In this document: piece after piece, positions 45,635-58,100 of the stretch
How positions within the stretch are numbered: position 1 is the first letter of the stretch
How the letters are laid out: the number at the start of each line of letters is the position of its first letter
NCBI GenBank assembly: GCA_028564705.1
Contig: JAPXFQ010000127.1
Location: 1,736,001 to 1,800,000 of the forward strand
Direction: 5' to 3'
From: Apricaphanius iberus
Lineage: Eukaryota > Chordata > Actinopteri > Cyprinodontiformes > Aphaniidae
DNA length: 64,000 nt
Made by a program: the position numbers and the translations under genes
Notes under the pieces: generated by a model
The model's database searches: none
The model's input: the letters and a program-made list of their open reading frames with translations, nothing else
Told to the model about the DNA's origin: nothing

Positions 45635-46501
45635 AGGGGTGTAATGGTATGCTAAAACCGTCTTCGGTTCGGTTCTGTGTTTTGAAGGGCTTGGTTTGGT
45701 TAATTTTCAGTACAAAAAAATAAGTACAAAATCTTTATTTTGAAAAGCTATTGATACACAATAGAATTCTTGCATAAAATGAGTAAAAGAGATCCCTTTG
45801 GGTGATATCTTAAAAAAACCGCACTCCTCATAATGAAATACACATTTTGTAACATTTTAAAATAATAATAAAGTACAGAAACTCCTAGTTACAACCTGAA
45901 AACTTTAAACACAGCAGCAACAGCTTCATCTTGAATATCAACAGGCTTATTATTCAAGTTTAAAGTGTTTGGCTAAAAAGATTAACCTTTCGCCCAATCC
46001 GAACTACTTGACAGGGTGTGTTTAAATGCTGATCTTAGCGGTAGTTGCACAAGGCTGTTTTTTTCTAAGTAGAAGTGATATTGATTTTTGCATGGTGCCA
46101 TTTGAAGTGTGTTAAAATGTTCGATGCTTTGTCTGCTGCATACCTGATCTCTGTGGAACAATGTTGGCATACAACTTTAGATTTATCCACTTGTCTATCC
46201 CAGTTATGAATTTTAACAGGGAAGCCACAGTATTCCCAAACAGGAGACTGCAGTAAGGGGGGGGGGGGTCTCTTTTGCTGTTGCCATGATGCTGCTCATG
46301 TATGTACTTCAATATGCTCTGCTGTGCGTCACTCAATACAGCGTCCATGCGGAAATTCGCCTAGGAACTTTGTACCATTGCGCTTAATAACATGCTAATA
46401 ATACATTAACGTTATTTAATTGAAGAAATACACCGAAACGGCACGTAAGTGGACCGAACCGAAAGGTTCACCACCTCCCCATGAACCGTTACACCCCTAT
46501 A
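45635..46501 (-). mobile_element. Internally deleted hAT element with BED zinc-finger relic
   Basis: The left end AGGGGTGTAATGG and the right end (reverse-complemented) AGGGGTGTAACGG form terminal inverted repeats. TAGCATT flanks both sides at 45628-45634 and 46502-46508. Subterminal 'ggttcggttctg' and 'gaccgaaccgaaa' are also inverted. On the minus strand, about 46078-46253 encodes VWEYCGFPVK, then KVVCQHCSTEIRYA and NILTHFKWHH. This gives the W, Cys-X2-Cys and His-His arrangement of a BED zinc finger, normally at the N-terminus of hAT transposases. At about 867 bases, no catalytic core remains. Confidence 0.8.
46078..46253 (-). pseudogene. BED-type zinc-finger coding relic of a hAT transposase
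   Basis: The uninterrupted minus-strand frame contains the aromatic VWEY start, CQHC as the first metal-binding pair, and THFKWHH supplying the histidine pair. A run of 12 C (minus strand) at 46257-46268 lies just upstream and shifts the frame relative to the available start codon near 46348. The relic lies wholly within the hAT element. Confidence 0.7.
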
Positions 46502-46508
46502 TAGCATT

Positions 46509-47439
46509 AATTAATTATTAAACATTTATTAAGGATTACTTTGCTTATGATGTAGATAGCTGTGAAGCATTCCTCTGATGCTCCACTTTTGCTTTTCAAC
46601 ATAAATCACTGTCTTCAGCTTGGAGTTTCCCTCCACCATTACTCAGTAAAGACTCATGGTTATCACAAACATGTGGCAAGATAACAAGACCCCCATTAAC
46701 CAGAATCATGACTCCCCTTTGGGACATTACTGAGTGAGGGAAAACATATTCCTAACAATGAAGAAATATCCTGATGCAGGAAAACACAATTCTGCGGAAT
46801 AAAATGGTATGACCTTAAGGACAAGTCTTTAGAGTGTGAGCAAATGGTAAATGGGTACTGGAGTCATCTGATCTCACAAAAGAAAGTTCAATTTTTACAA
46901 CACTTTATAATCAAAATGACAAACACAACCAAAAATAAAATTAATCTCAACTGAGGTCAAACAATAATGATTTGTTATAGAACAATAAAAATGCTGGTCT
47001 GGGACTCTTCTTACAGTGAAACAGGAAACGGCCTCATCAGGCTTATGTCAACATACAGGATAATCAATTTTAAAATCCATTTTGGAGTAATGTTGGCTCT
47101 GGTCTCTGAGTTCTGTTTATATTGTTTCCAAAGACGGCAAAAAGAACAATATCTTTTTTCTAAATGATTGGTTTCAATGAGCTTTCAGCACGGTAAAACG
47201 GTACTTGAGCAAAAAAATAAAGGTATTTAGGAGAACAGATTAAATATTGTAGATTAAATAAAATCCACCAATCTTTGCTGCAAATGTTTACCTTCAACCA
47301 GAAAGAAAACAACAACAACAAACAAGTAAAATCTGAAATCTTAGTTGGAAAACAACTGCAAAAAAACTTTATTAGTTCTATTGCTGCATACTTAATCTGA
47401 CCTAAAATTAGGCAAATAACTTGGTTCAATAAAGACAAA
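46509..47439. other. Intergenic DNA with no gene recognised
   Basis: AT-rich, no exon. The minus-strand frame at 47160-47438 may be partly Tc1-end derived. Confidence 0.4.
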
Positions 47440-47845
47440 CCTTGAAATCAAAATGTTATTGAATGAATGAAGAAAGTCAGCAAAATCCAAAAAATTTGAT
47501 TTGAATTAGTATTCATCCCCTTATCCTGAGACCAAATTCAATGTACGAAGTCACATAAGTAAAGAAGAGGGCAGGCAAGAAGAACCTTTATCAGTGAAAC
47601 TGCAGGCTTTGGTGACTGCAAGAGGTGCAAAAAATTAGCTTGGATTAGAAAATCTGCTGACATGATAACTAGCTGTCATGTACTCCACAGATCTGGCCTT
47701 TATGAAGAAGAGGCAATAAGCAAGAAGTCCTATTTGACGTTTGCCACAATTCTTGTAGGGGACACAGGAACATGTTCGAGAAGGTGCTGTGATCACATGA
47801 GACCCAAACCTTTTCGCCAACAAGTAAAAAGAGACAAACAACAAA
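47440..47845 (+). mobile_element. Degenerate Tc1-like transposon fragment
   Basis: 'agtattcatccccttatcct' resembles the segment just inside the terminal repeat. From 47670, 'actccacagatctggccttt', 'atgaagaagaggcaataagc' and 'ggggacacaggaacatgttc' followed by 'gagaaggtgctgtgatcaca' parallel the transposase gene up to the second catalytic Asp. It is the same family as 4280, 31050 and 52300. Confidence 0.7.
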
Positions 47846-49082
47846 TGACTTTCTTCTGTAATTGATTTAACAGATGATTCTGGGCTGACCACAAACATAC
47901 CACACGCATCACATTTTGATACGCTAAACAGTTTTGAAACTGTGTATCATTTTTGATCCACTTTATAGTAATGTACTAATTACTCTTGATCTGTCACTTA
48001 AAAAAAAAAATGAATCAATACATTGAAATTGTTGGGTGTAAAGATAAAATATAAAAGTTAAAATGCTATAGGACTTCTGCAGGCCCGTTGGGTGGAGGTG
48101 GCTCTGTGGCCAACCTCGTCAATTAACAGCTTTTGATAAAGGATGCCAGTAGAGCTGAGTGACAACAGTCAGGAAGGAAGGAAAGGGAGTTAGCTAGGAC
48201 GAGCAAGGCATATCATTTTCCATGTTTGTGTCCCTTGTTTGTATTAAATTTCAAAATGGTGGCACAGAGGATATGGTAGAGAACACAGGATGCAAAAATA
48301 AAAATAAAATGGATGGTCCTTCATTTTATGTATATCCCCTCTTTTCTTGAAGCTCAACTTTTTGCTGCTGACCTGAAGAAAGTTCTGAGTTTTATTTGTA
48401 CGCTCCTACAAAACATTTACAGGAACGGAAGTGATATTTGAGTGGGTCATCAGCTGCCAAAAGACTCTTGGCTCTCAGGTATGCCACTTTATCTCTTCCA
48501 GCGTCTTACGTTCACTCTCCCACCAATGCACTCCATTTATCTGCATAAATCTCTTGTGTATACAGATAAATTCATTGTGCCTGAGTCCAGTACGCTTCTG
48601 CCAAGAATTGTGCAGTTGCATCAAACTCCACAGTAAGGGGGGTCACATCATGGCCACAACCTCAGATCCTCTGAGTGTTCGCACAGTAGATATTTTTCTG
48701 TCCAACTAATTTATTGTACTTTTTGTGCAGCGATAGGACACATGATACATCTGTAATCAGGGCCTGATGTTCAGTAGATTTGCCAAGTCTCTGTTGAAAG
48801 TCTAGAAACCTGACTGTACTGTCAGGAAATCTACATCATAGGGCAGTGAAAGAGAAGACTCATTATCACCTCACATGTATTACAGATGACCTTAGATCTA
48901 ACATTTTATAAAAAGGATTTGGTGAGCACTTCATGTACTCCTAATGGATTAGTTTTTTTTAGATTGGTCATGGCCTCCCATACATGATATCTTTATACAG
49001 CTGGAAATACATCTGAGTGTGTGAATGGAAAAGAGGTCTCAGAAGACATTATCATGCTTGATTTACTCAACTTCTGAGATCA
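47846..49082. other. Intergenic DNA with no gene recognised
   Basis: No exon is supported. An A run lies at 48000-48010. Confidence 0.4.
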
Positions 49083-49566
49083 ATAAGTAAGTAAGTAAAA
49101 CTTTATTTATATAGCACCTTTCAAGATAAAAATCACCAAGTGCTTCACAATAAAACACAACATAGGAGACAGAAAGACAAATAAAACTATTCAAAGGCAA
49201 GTTTAAAAACATGCGTTTGTAGCTGCTTTTTAAAAGAGATGACAGAGTCCACAGATCTCAGGCTGAGAGGAAGGGAGTTCCACAAAGCGGGGGCCACTGC
49301 TGCAAAGGCTCTGTCACTTTTTGTTTTCAGCCGAGTTTTCTTTGTAACCAGCAGGCCCTGATCAATGGATCTCAGGGACCTGCTGGGGACGTATGGCTGC
49401 AGAAGCTCTCTGATATAAAACAGGGCTTGATCGTTCAGAGCTCTATATGCTAAAACCAGAATTTTAAAATGTACTCTGTAGTGAATGGGGAGCCAGTGTA
49501 GTTTGATTAATAAAGGGGTGATATGTGAATGTTTAGGTGACCTAGTGATTATATTAGATAATCCTG
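49083..49566 (-). mobile_element. 5'-truncated LINE with intact C-terminal reading frame
   Basis: On the minus strand the frame is open from about 49555 to the TAG at 49187-49189. It reads TRSPKHSHITPLLIKLHWLP, then YRALNDQALFYIRELLQPYV, SRSLRSIDQGLLV and APALWNSLPLSLRS, the typical C-terminus of fish LINE polyproteins. The 3' UTR ends 'ggtgctatataaataaagtt' followed by ACTT repeats at 49085-49098. The C-terminal frame is uninterrupted, so this copy is younger than the other LINE pieces here. Confidence 0.8.
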
Positions 49567-52299
49567 TGCAAGTATTTCAATACCTTAGTCAGTTTTTCCA
49601 AAAATCTGGAATTATAAATCACAACTGCTGGCAACTGGATAGCAGTATGGTATAGCAGTGAGCTTTCTTTGCATTTCAGCCTGCTGAGAAGAACAAAAAA
49701 GCCTACAGAGCTTAGCTATCTTCTGGATCTCAGCTGTATGCCCAGGGAGTCCGTGGGCTTGTGGCTCTTGGACTGGGTTGTGTTTCCAATCATGCTGAGT
49801 GAGCACAGGGGCCGAATTATTGAGGATAAAGGGTGTGTGTGGCAGAAGGGTAAAGGGTAAGGAAATGATAAACCAACAAAGCTTTTGACTAATTTATGAC
49901 CCCCAGATGGGACCTTAGTTCTAACACCCTGGCCTGAAGAACCTTTTTTGCCGATGAAACTGGCATAGCGTTGAGTATATCACACAATCTAACCAGTGCT
50001 GCAACCAGAGGTTCCTGATATAGTATATTAACCCCATGACAATTCATCCACCTGCTATTAATCAGCTGCACAACAGGATGAACGAACAGCCAGACATGGA
50101 ACGAGTGCACAAAAAGCCCCATTGTGACAAGAATCCCTCAGGGATTCAGACAGCTTTGTGTCATATAACTGCTTTATTTCTTTAGTGCATGCCTAGAGTC
50201 TATCTTACGATTGGTCAGAACAAAGAACATGCTCATATCAAGTCAGATGTGAGATGATTGCAGTTGGGTGTGTTGGTTAGTACTATCTGCTCAGAGTGGC
50301 TACACGTAATTTATTAATTTCTTTCACTTTATGTGCAGAATAAGGTGCAGTCTCTCATTCTTAATGCTAAATAGCATCACTTCAGTATACTGTAATTCAT
50401 CATGATTTCCAAATTGGTGAAGAAAGGAGCGATAAGATAAACCAATGCACAAAAATAACAGAAACTTTTATTTTAGTTTAAAATAAAAGTTTATATTCTA
50501 ACCTATTAATCTTAAGAAAGCAATACACAAAAAAAACCTAGAAATAAATGACCATGATGACCCAAACCCAGGTAGGAAGCAGCCAAAATCACACTGAAGT
50601 GGTATGCTTCACGGGAAAAAAAACAAGAACTGATCATCAGTCATCAGCAAAGAACAGGTGACCCTAAATAAATAAATGTGTTGCAGCTTCAGGGGGCCTA
50701 CAACTGAGACACCGAGGAAGAATGGCCAGGAATGACATAAAAAAACATGTAAGTGCTACAAAGAAACACGAGAGAAATACATATACAAAAGCATGACTAA
50801 ATCTAAAACACAAGAATGCGCTGAAACAAAACACAAGGACCCAAAAAACTGCAGCTAACAATTGAACCAAAGTCTTAAAGATCATGACATTTTCATAACA
50901 ATACTTTAATGTATAACAGCAGATGTAGTCAGGGTCACTCTTGGAGTTATGAATATATATGTGCAGGGCCTTGATGATGATAAGGCAGATGTATTCTTTA
51001 AATGTTGCAAAGGATAAAAATGGATCTTCAATAATAATCAAAGCAACATATTGGTCACTTTTTAACTGACTTAGTAAAAAGAACAAAGAATCTGGTCAGG
51101 AGCCTCTCACTCTTCATGTTTGTGGATCAGTAACTATAAGCACTGTTGTATGCTAAAGGCTTTTTCAACAAACAAAAAATGTTTGTGCCAATTTGCCAAT
51201 GAAGCGGAAGCAGCATCATATTGAATACACATAAATAATTGATTATCATTTATTTAATCTTTCTTAAGCATCCATTTGGTTAATGGGGCTGGAAGATTTT
51301 AAGTTTGCTTGTTTGAACTGTAAAAACAACAAAAAACTGCAGCCCCTTTCTAAGCTTTGTAACTGCTGAGGCTCCTTTGAGCAGCGCACCAGACTGCTGG
51401 TAGCTCTCTGGTTGTTTACAGTATAGTTTACCTGAATCCACTGTCACTTGACTTATGAAAAAGCCTAGTAAGCTAATATCATATTTCATTACATAACAGT
51501 TTTAAATACCAAATTAAAGATTTCTTCACTTTCCATTGCAGATGTAAAAACATCCCTAAGTATTCAATAAGTTTGTAATCATTTCCTTAAAGAATTTAGC
51601 TGTGAGACATAAATTTCTTATCAGATAAACTTAAATGATTTATGCTTTTTATAAGGCTGTTTTTAAGAAACAAGACTGCTTGACGAATCATTAAGCCTCC
51701 TAAAGGTTCAGAATTATGCACAATTAGAAATTATAACATTGGCAAAGAGCATTGGGGTATTTCCTGTTCCCAGAAACTCTAAATTATTTCTCACTGAAGT
51801 GACAGGAAAAGATTTTTGAACTTGAAACTTGACCCGACCTTTGTCATTCTGCTTTTTTTATTGTCTAAATTGAGCTCAGACACATCCAAAATTCAATAAA
51901 AAGTTCATTCCCCTGCATTGTTTCTTATCCTATCTGACCTGTAGTGTCATTATATCATTGGGAAAGTTAAGGGCATCAACACCACAGATTCCTGTTGTGA
52001 TTTCTGACTCAGGTTCACAGGGAATCTGTTATTGTGTCTGTGCATTTCCCCACCGAATGATGTCTCTGGCGTGTAGAGGTCGATCAGTCACAGTTCTGTG
52101 AGCTCGGCACATATTTATGCTGATGGTGCACATGGTTTTGATTGGAAAAAGAGACCAAAAGCACAATAAACAATAGAGTTTATTAAATCATCTCTATAGA
52201 TGCGTTCCATGTAGGAAAAACGCAATAAAATCTAAGCAGTATAAGCAATCTGACTCTAAAACTTAGTGTAGAGAGGCTTGGACATTACAGGCAAATCAA
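49567..52299. other. Intergenic DNA with no gene recognised
   Basis: No exon is supported. The 140-codon antisense frame at 50664-51086 is AT-rich with hydrophobic runs of Phe, Leu and Cys, but no start context, domain or splice partner was found. The tract 51520-52150 is repeat-free and complex. Confidence 0.4.
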
Positions 52300-52795
52300 T
52301 GTGCAGGTTGAGCACATTTAGCAGTGAGACAAAGTAATCCTGGAAGAAAACCTGAACCTGCAAAAGACTTGAGACAGCCAGAGCAATATTGGAATGGCTT
52401 AGATCAAAGCATATTCATGTCTTAGAGTGGCTCAGTCAAAGTCTGGACACTAAATCCAAATGATAATCTGGGGCTAGACTTAATAATGATGTTCACTAAT
52501 GCCCTTTACCCAGTCTAACTGAGACTGAGTTATTTGGAAACAAAACGGAGAAACAATTCAAACAATAGATGTGCAAAGCTGGTACAGACACACTCCTACA
52601 CTGTCATTGCAGGGTGGTTCTAAAGATGCATGCCACACTTTTCAGATTTGTATTTTTGAAAGCAATTTTGAAAACCAGGCACAATTATCTCATGATTATG
52701 CACTTATAAAAATTTTGCAAAACTATACGATTAAATTACATTTAAACAAGTTACATTAAACTTTTTTTTTTTATTGATAAATGAATTTGAATAGT
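52300..52795 (+). mobile_element. Degenerate Tc1-like transposon 3' half
   Basis: 'ggaagaaaacctgaacctgc' and 'aaaagacttgagac' lead to 'ggctcagtcaaagtctggac' (third catalytic region), then 'agatgtgcaaagctggtaca', 'cattgcagggtggttctaaa' and 'gcatgccacacttttcagat'. These are the transposase C-terminus and the start of the right terminal repeat of a common teleost Tc1 family. Confidence 0.75.
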
Positions 52796-52954
52796 TTTCA
52801 AAGTAAAATTCTTGATGGCTCTACACCCTTAAATGACACTTGCTGTCCATTTTGGAAACAAAAAGGCTGTTTGATGACAGGAGACCACTTTGTTACTCAG
52901 GTTTCAAAAAGATATTCCTGACTAACCCTTATTCTAATAATGAATTACAGCCAG

Positions 52955-53255
52955 GAGACTTAAAAAGGCCAACCACCTGAAGAAGGCTGGTTTTTATTCT
53001 TCGCTCTACTGTGGAACCACTGGAGATGATGATGCAAAGAAGTAGTCTTAAAAAAAAATTTCAAAAAATGATGGACAACCAAAAACAGAGTGTCTTCAGT
53101 CGGAGGCTTCTTCAATTTCGTCGCAACACAGACGACTAAAGGAAATCCTTCTTGCTCATCATGATCTACAAAAACACCTTGAAGAATGTATTTGTATGAG
53201 CTAAAAAAAAACTTAATTTCCCTCTGGGATCAATGAAGTATTTTTTAACTTAACT
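52955..53255 (+). mobile_element. LINE 3' end of a second family
   Basis: 'aaggctggtttttattcttc' and 'tgtggaaccactggagatga' match the C-terminal region of another fish LINE. 'acagagtgtcttcagtcgga' and 'ggcttcttcaatttcgtcgc' follow, and the 3' end reads 'aatttccctctgggatcaat'. It is frame-broken. Confidence 0.65.
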
Positions 53256-54586
53256 AAATTTAAATTCCCCTATCTCCCTGTGAGGCTTTAATACATGAGG
53301 TAGCCATAACTCAGCTCTGGGAAATTTACCGAATCTTAATCAGCTGAACGTGGGCTTGTTGGATGGAGTTTATATTAAACTCTGTCCATTTATCAACCAC
53401 TACATCTCCTCAAGAACTTGACAAGCTGTATTTTTTTTACTTCAGGAACCTTTCAGTGCAACTTAACAACTGCAGTGCTCTGTAATAAAGTTTGTGAGAT
53501 AAACTATTCAAAACAGCATCCATGGAAAGCAAAATTAAATTGAATTCGGGAGTCGCCAGTCTAGCCATTACTGCTCTGTATTTCTTCAACTTGTATCAGC
53601 TCATGTTACAGGCCAGGATCTGGCGGGAAGCTCTGCTGCCACTGCACATCATCCAAACTGTTTGGAGTGCATTCTTGTGGCCTGCAACTATTGCAAGTTC
53701 AATTCCTCTAAAACACATCAAACAGGAGATGGTTTTTCTGAGAAAAGCATATACCTACGGAGAAGACCGAGGGCTAACTAGGGTTCTGGTGGCTTTTTTT
53801 TTTTTTTTAGACAAGTCAGATCACCCCACTGGCCTCTTACTGATTTCTCTTGGTGTGGTTTCTCTCTGTGGTGTTCGTGGTCTGCTAAACACACAATTTT
53901 GCATGAACTTAATCCACTGACAGGCTGACCTGGAACAGATAGAATACATGTGAAAACCAGCTTGCATGCATCTGTGTGCCATTAAGTGACCGTCTTAAAC
54001 CTTTTTACAGGGAGATGAAGATTTTCCTCTTTTCCTTAGGCTGTCTCTTAAATAGTTCATCTCCTAAACCAATTTTGTGATTTTTTTTTACAGGAGCACA
54101 GTAGTGTAAACTTATAATGTGGCTGTTTGGAAACATAAACACACACCTGTTACTGGGTTAAATGATAACCATATGAACCCAAACCCTCTACAGCAGCATG
54201 ACTTGGGTCTGATGGACCCGGATGAGAACCCGGCCCACCTCTGTAATTACTGTCAGACACACAATAAGACACGTATTAACTGAGACAGGAGAACACATGG
54301 GCGGTATTAGCCCTGCCAACATGCCAGTGCATGTGCTGAGCACAGTGTGGCTTGAGCATACATTAATATAGACATGAAGAGGCCTGATAAGTGTTGATTT
54401 ATTTACCTTTATTTGGTCTTCATGTCTCCCCACTTTTGTCCTCAAATGTTTACTTGCCACAAAGGGAATATTGCACAGTTAAATGGGGCAAAGGGGCAAA
54501 CTAGGTGAAGGGAAAATGTATTGTGTTCATCGTCTATTCTCTTAATCTGTCTTGCTCCATTCCTCTATGTCATTTGTGTCCAAAGG
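53256..54586. other. Intergenic DNA with an uncharacterised 132-codon frame
   Basis: An open plus-strand frame at 53522-53920 starts MESKIKLNSGVASLAITAL and is rich in hydrophobic stretches that could pass as membrane segments. I recognise no family. It crosses a 15-base T run (53797-53811) that encodes the FFFFL segment, and it lacks splice support. It is more likely chance than a gene. No other feature is seen. Confidence 0.3.
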
Positions 54587-55181
54587 CTGTCCATCCTACA
54601 TGTATTAGCTTTTTCCCTGGTTCAACACACCTGAATCAAATGTGGGTTTATTAGCAGCAGGCCTCTGTAGAACTTCATCCCTGCATCCTACTACCCCTAC
54701 TATGCCTACTACGCAGCCGGCAAAAAGCGGTAAGCGAGCAATGTAATAGATCTGAATCTCTAGTATGGATTGGCGTAGTAGGCAGAAAGTTCCCGGATGT
54801 GTACTACCGCCAAAGAGAAATCCGATGCACGCTACGCTATCCCATAATGCAGTGGAAGCCCCAAAATCGTAGAAGAAGAGTGACGTCGGCTACCGAGGAC
54901 GGGACCACAGGCGACGTAACGTAACGTAAAAATCCCGGTAAAATGGTGGAGCAGTACGTCCGATTTCATGCCTACTACTCGCTCGTTTGCTACGCAGTAT
55001 TCACTGCATCAACAGGCAATTAGTAGCTACTGTGTAGCATGTAGTAAATAGTAAGGATTCGGATGCAGGGAATGACATTTTGACGAGCCAGTTGGACCAT
55101 TTGAATCAGCTGTGTTGAAGCAGAGACACATCTTAATATGGCAGGACACCGACCCTTGAGGGCTGGAGCTGAACACCCTTG
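54587..55181. mobile_element. hAT-type palindromic MITE (outer), interrupted
   Basis: The left arm has 'ctggttcaacacacctgaat' and the right arm 'gaatcagctgtgttgaagca', then 'ggcaggacaccgacccttga' and 'gggctggagctgaacaccct'. These are the arms of a widespread teleost hAT MITE. The middle is occupied by a second element at 54679-55070. The left arm lacks the outermost 35 or so bases. Confidence 0.7.
54679..55070. mobile_element. Inner MITE with perfect 10-bp terminal inverted repeats
   Basis: It begins CCCTGCATCC and ends GGATGCAGGG. The flanking octamers AACTTCAT (54671-54678) and AATGACAT (55071-55078) agree at 6 of 8 positions, as expected for a hAT-type insertion with some decay. Subterminal words 'ctactatgcctactacgc' and 'tagcatgtagtaaatagtaa' are partly inverted. 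It is 392 bases long, CpG-rich, and has no coding capacity. Confidence 0.75.
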
Positions 55182-58100
55182 ATCTAAGTCTACAGGAGTA
55201 AAATTTTATATCAGTTTCATCTTTGGAAAATCAGTGGCAATACTTTTAGAAAAAGTGGGAAACTCTATTCCTGTCTGTCTAAAGTTGGACCCACTTCAAG
55301 CATTTGCAGAGTGCATTGTAAAGTGTGAGATGAGGTAGTGTTACTAAAGCGTCATTGATGTAACATTTAACTGGCAGTGACATTATTTCTTGTACAAGGG
55401 CACAAATTTGTGGAATATGGCATCTCTAAGTAGCAATGGTGAACTTTATACCTTGTCCAAAAAACTGGGATAGCTTTGCTACCCATGAAAGTGCAATCTT
55501 GATTACAATATCCTCCTCTTACTTTCCTGAATCTGGAAAGCCTTTGGTGCTATCGCACCATTCATTGACTCTCTACAGTATGTAAAATTAGAGAAAACTA
55601 AAAAACTAGCAGACTCTCTTTATAAAAGATGTAAAATGTCTCTAAGAATCAAAGAGGTAGTAAAAAATGCGACCGTAACTGATAGAAATAAATCAAAACT
55701 TCTGAAATGTGCGTTTTTGTAACACTGTGGTACAAGCTGCATAACAAGAACTTTACCGTAAAAGAAAAACAGTTCAGCATTGGTATGAATCAACCAAGAT
55801 TAGGTTCATATTAACCTTCAAGTAATACTCAGTCTCTTTAAGTGGAAATGTTTGGATGAAAGTTTTCAAATAATTTGCAACATGTGATTACCAAGTGAAA
55901 CACTACTGGAAATAAATATTTCTATTTCATAAAGATTTTTGACCTCTTTCCCATCCTAAAAATATTTTTTGTAAAATGATCGCATCCTTAAGACATTCAT
56001 TTAGTGCCAGACAGGAGCTGAAGGCCATACAATCTGAAACCTTGGGAGTCTGTGTGCAGGAGATAAAACATGTGAAACACTTTTATGTACTTACCACCAA
56101 CCAAAGATTACAGAGGGAACCACAAGTCACACTTGCACTAGTGCATTTACGTTGACTCACACACTGCACTATGTACATAAACATCGAGCATGTTGGTGGA
56201 GCTATAAGCTGACAGAAAAGAGCTGAAATGCAAACCTGCCAAACGTTGCTGAATATAAACCTACAACCGTCTCTCTAAATCTTTCTGTGCTTGTTATTCT
56301 ACTGTCACAATGTAAAGCGGCAGGGTTAACAGAAACCCCACTGCATCCCTCCGGGATTTGCACCCTGCCCTCATATACCTTATAAATCTACTAACCCCCT
56401 GCACACAAACTGCAGGGAGTTGCTAACAAAGGAAAGCATAAAGTTCAGACTAACATCTTTGTCACGCAATAAATCCTGTAAGCCTGGTGTGGTCCGTCAC
56501 CTAACTTTAACCTGAAGAAATTTGCCTAAATTATGATTTGGTGAAAGTATAACCAATGCATAAATATTAGCTGCTCCTCACAGGAGCTAAAGGTTGTCGA
56601 GTACTGGCTGGAGATATGAAGGATGGAGTTTTATATCCACAGGCCTACATACATTCCTTCCTGCAACTCAGCCACACAGTAACAACATTTTGTGAAGGGA
56701 TTTGTTTGCTAATTCTGATCATAGGTGATGTATCTCAAGCTGGGCAATTAATTTAAATTATTGTATTTCTAACAGACTTTTTTTAAACTTTTTTGAAAAC
56801 CTGATCTCAGCAGCACTACGTCTGTCACTAATTTATCTCCCACATCTTGCTATGAAACACTTATTATTTGGTTCTGTACTTTTTAAATCAAAATCCCCTC
56901 CAGCTTCTCTGGAGAATTTTCTCTGAAGGCGACCCACATCGAGAAGCGTTTTGTAATCCAAGGGTGACAGCCATATGTACCCCTATGTGGCTTTGTTTGC
57001 TTACACAGATAATGTAATTTGGAAGGATTGCTTTACTTTGCTCAGGCACCCAAGTGTAAGGCAGAGAAGGTATTTTAATTAAGTCCTTTATTTATTGCTG
57101 CAAGACATTGGAAATAAACTTCCTCTTAGATGCTAATACTTGGCAATATTAACATTTGTAACATGCATGCTCTGTAAGCATTCAAACAGAAAAAGAACTG
57201 TGGCGTTGCAGAGAAACAAAAATTATTTTCTTTTCTTTTTGCAGGGTGCCATCGCACAAGGTCTAGGCAGAACAATGTGGGCTGATGAATTTATCTAACT
57301 AATTCCCAAGCTGTTTATGCATAACATAGATACAATGGACAACATTACATAAAGAGACCCATCCTAGGTTCTTGTGTTGTTTGACTCAGACATTTGAAAC
57401 CAATTATGTTTTAAAAAAGCCTTATGTAGTAAACCTATTACTTGATTAAACTTTACTGAATTGTTGTGAATCGATAACCTCTATTTGATTCAATTAAAAC
57501 CAACAGTGAACGATTTTCAGCATAAGCATGTAAATAAACCAGATTTAGCCATAGGAGCTTATTTCTATTTGTAGTCCCTGGGAGGTTGATGGTATGAAAC
57601 AAGAATGAAACAATTAATCCCATGATTTGTTAAATTACAAAGTCATACAGTCATAAAACAGTCATTTAAGACTAAATTGAAAACACATGGTGAATTTGTA
57701 ATAGTTCCCATATGATCACAGATTTGATTAGTTACCAAGGACTTTCTAATGGCTTTATATAAAACTGTAAAAGAATAAAGCAAATAGATTTATTTTAAAT
57801 AAAAACATACATTTACTTAGACTCCGATTTGCGCAGGGTCCACTGGTTAAGAACCTGTCATCTTCAAGAAAAGCGGTTTTGTGGCGCCATCTAGGGGCAA
57901 AGTTATAATAAAGCTGTGAGCAAACAGAGAGCGCTTAATTTACCTGTATCGTAAAATAGGAGGAAGAGCTAGCACTGAAACGTCAGCAATTTCGCCATAT
58001 CGTGTGTGGCAAGTTCGCTTTTAACCCCAATGAGTTAAAAAAAAGAGTAGCAAAGAACTGCCTTCATTAAACTTTTTTTTCATAAACAGTAGGTTATTTC

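Noticed and set aside
50664..51086. 140-codon minus-strand frame with hydrophobic runs
   Set aside because: It lies in AT-rich DNA with Phe/Leu/Cys runs, no splice partner and no family resemblance. I judge it fortuitous.
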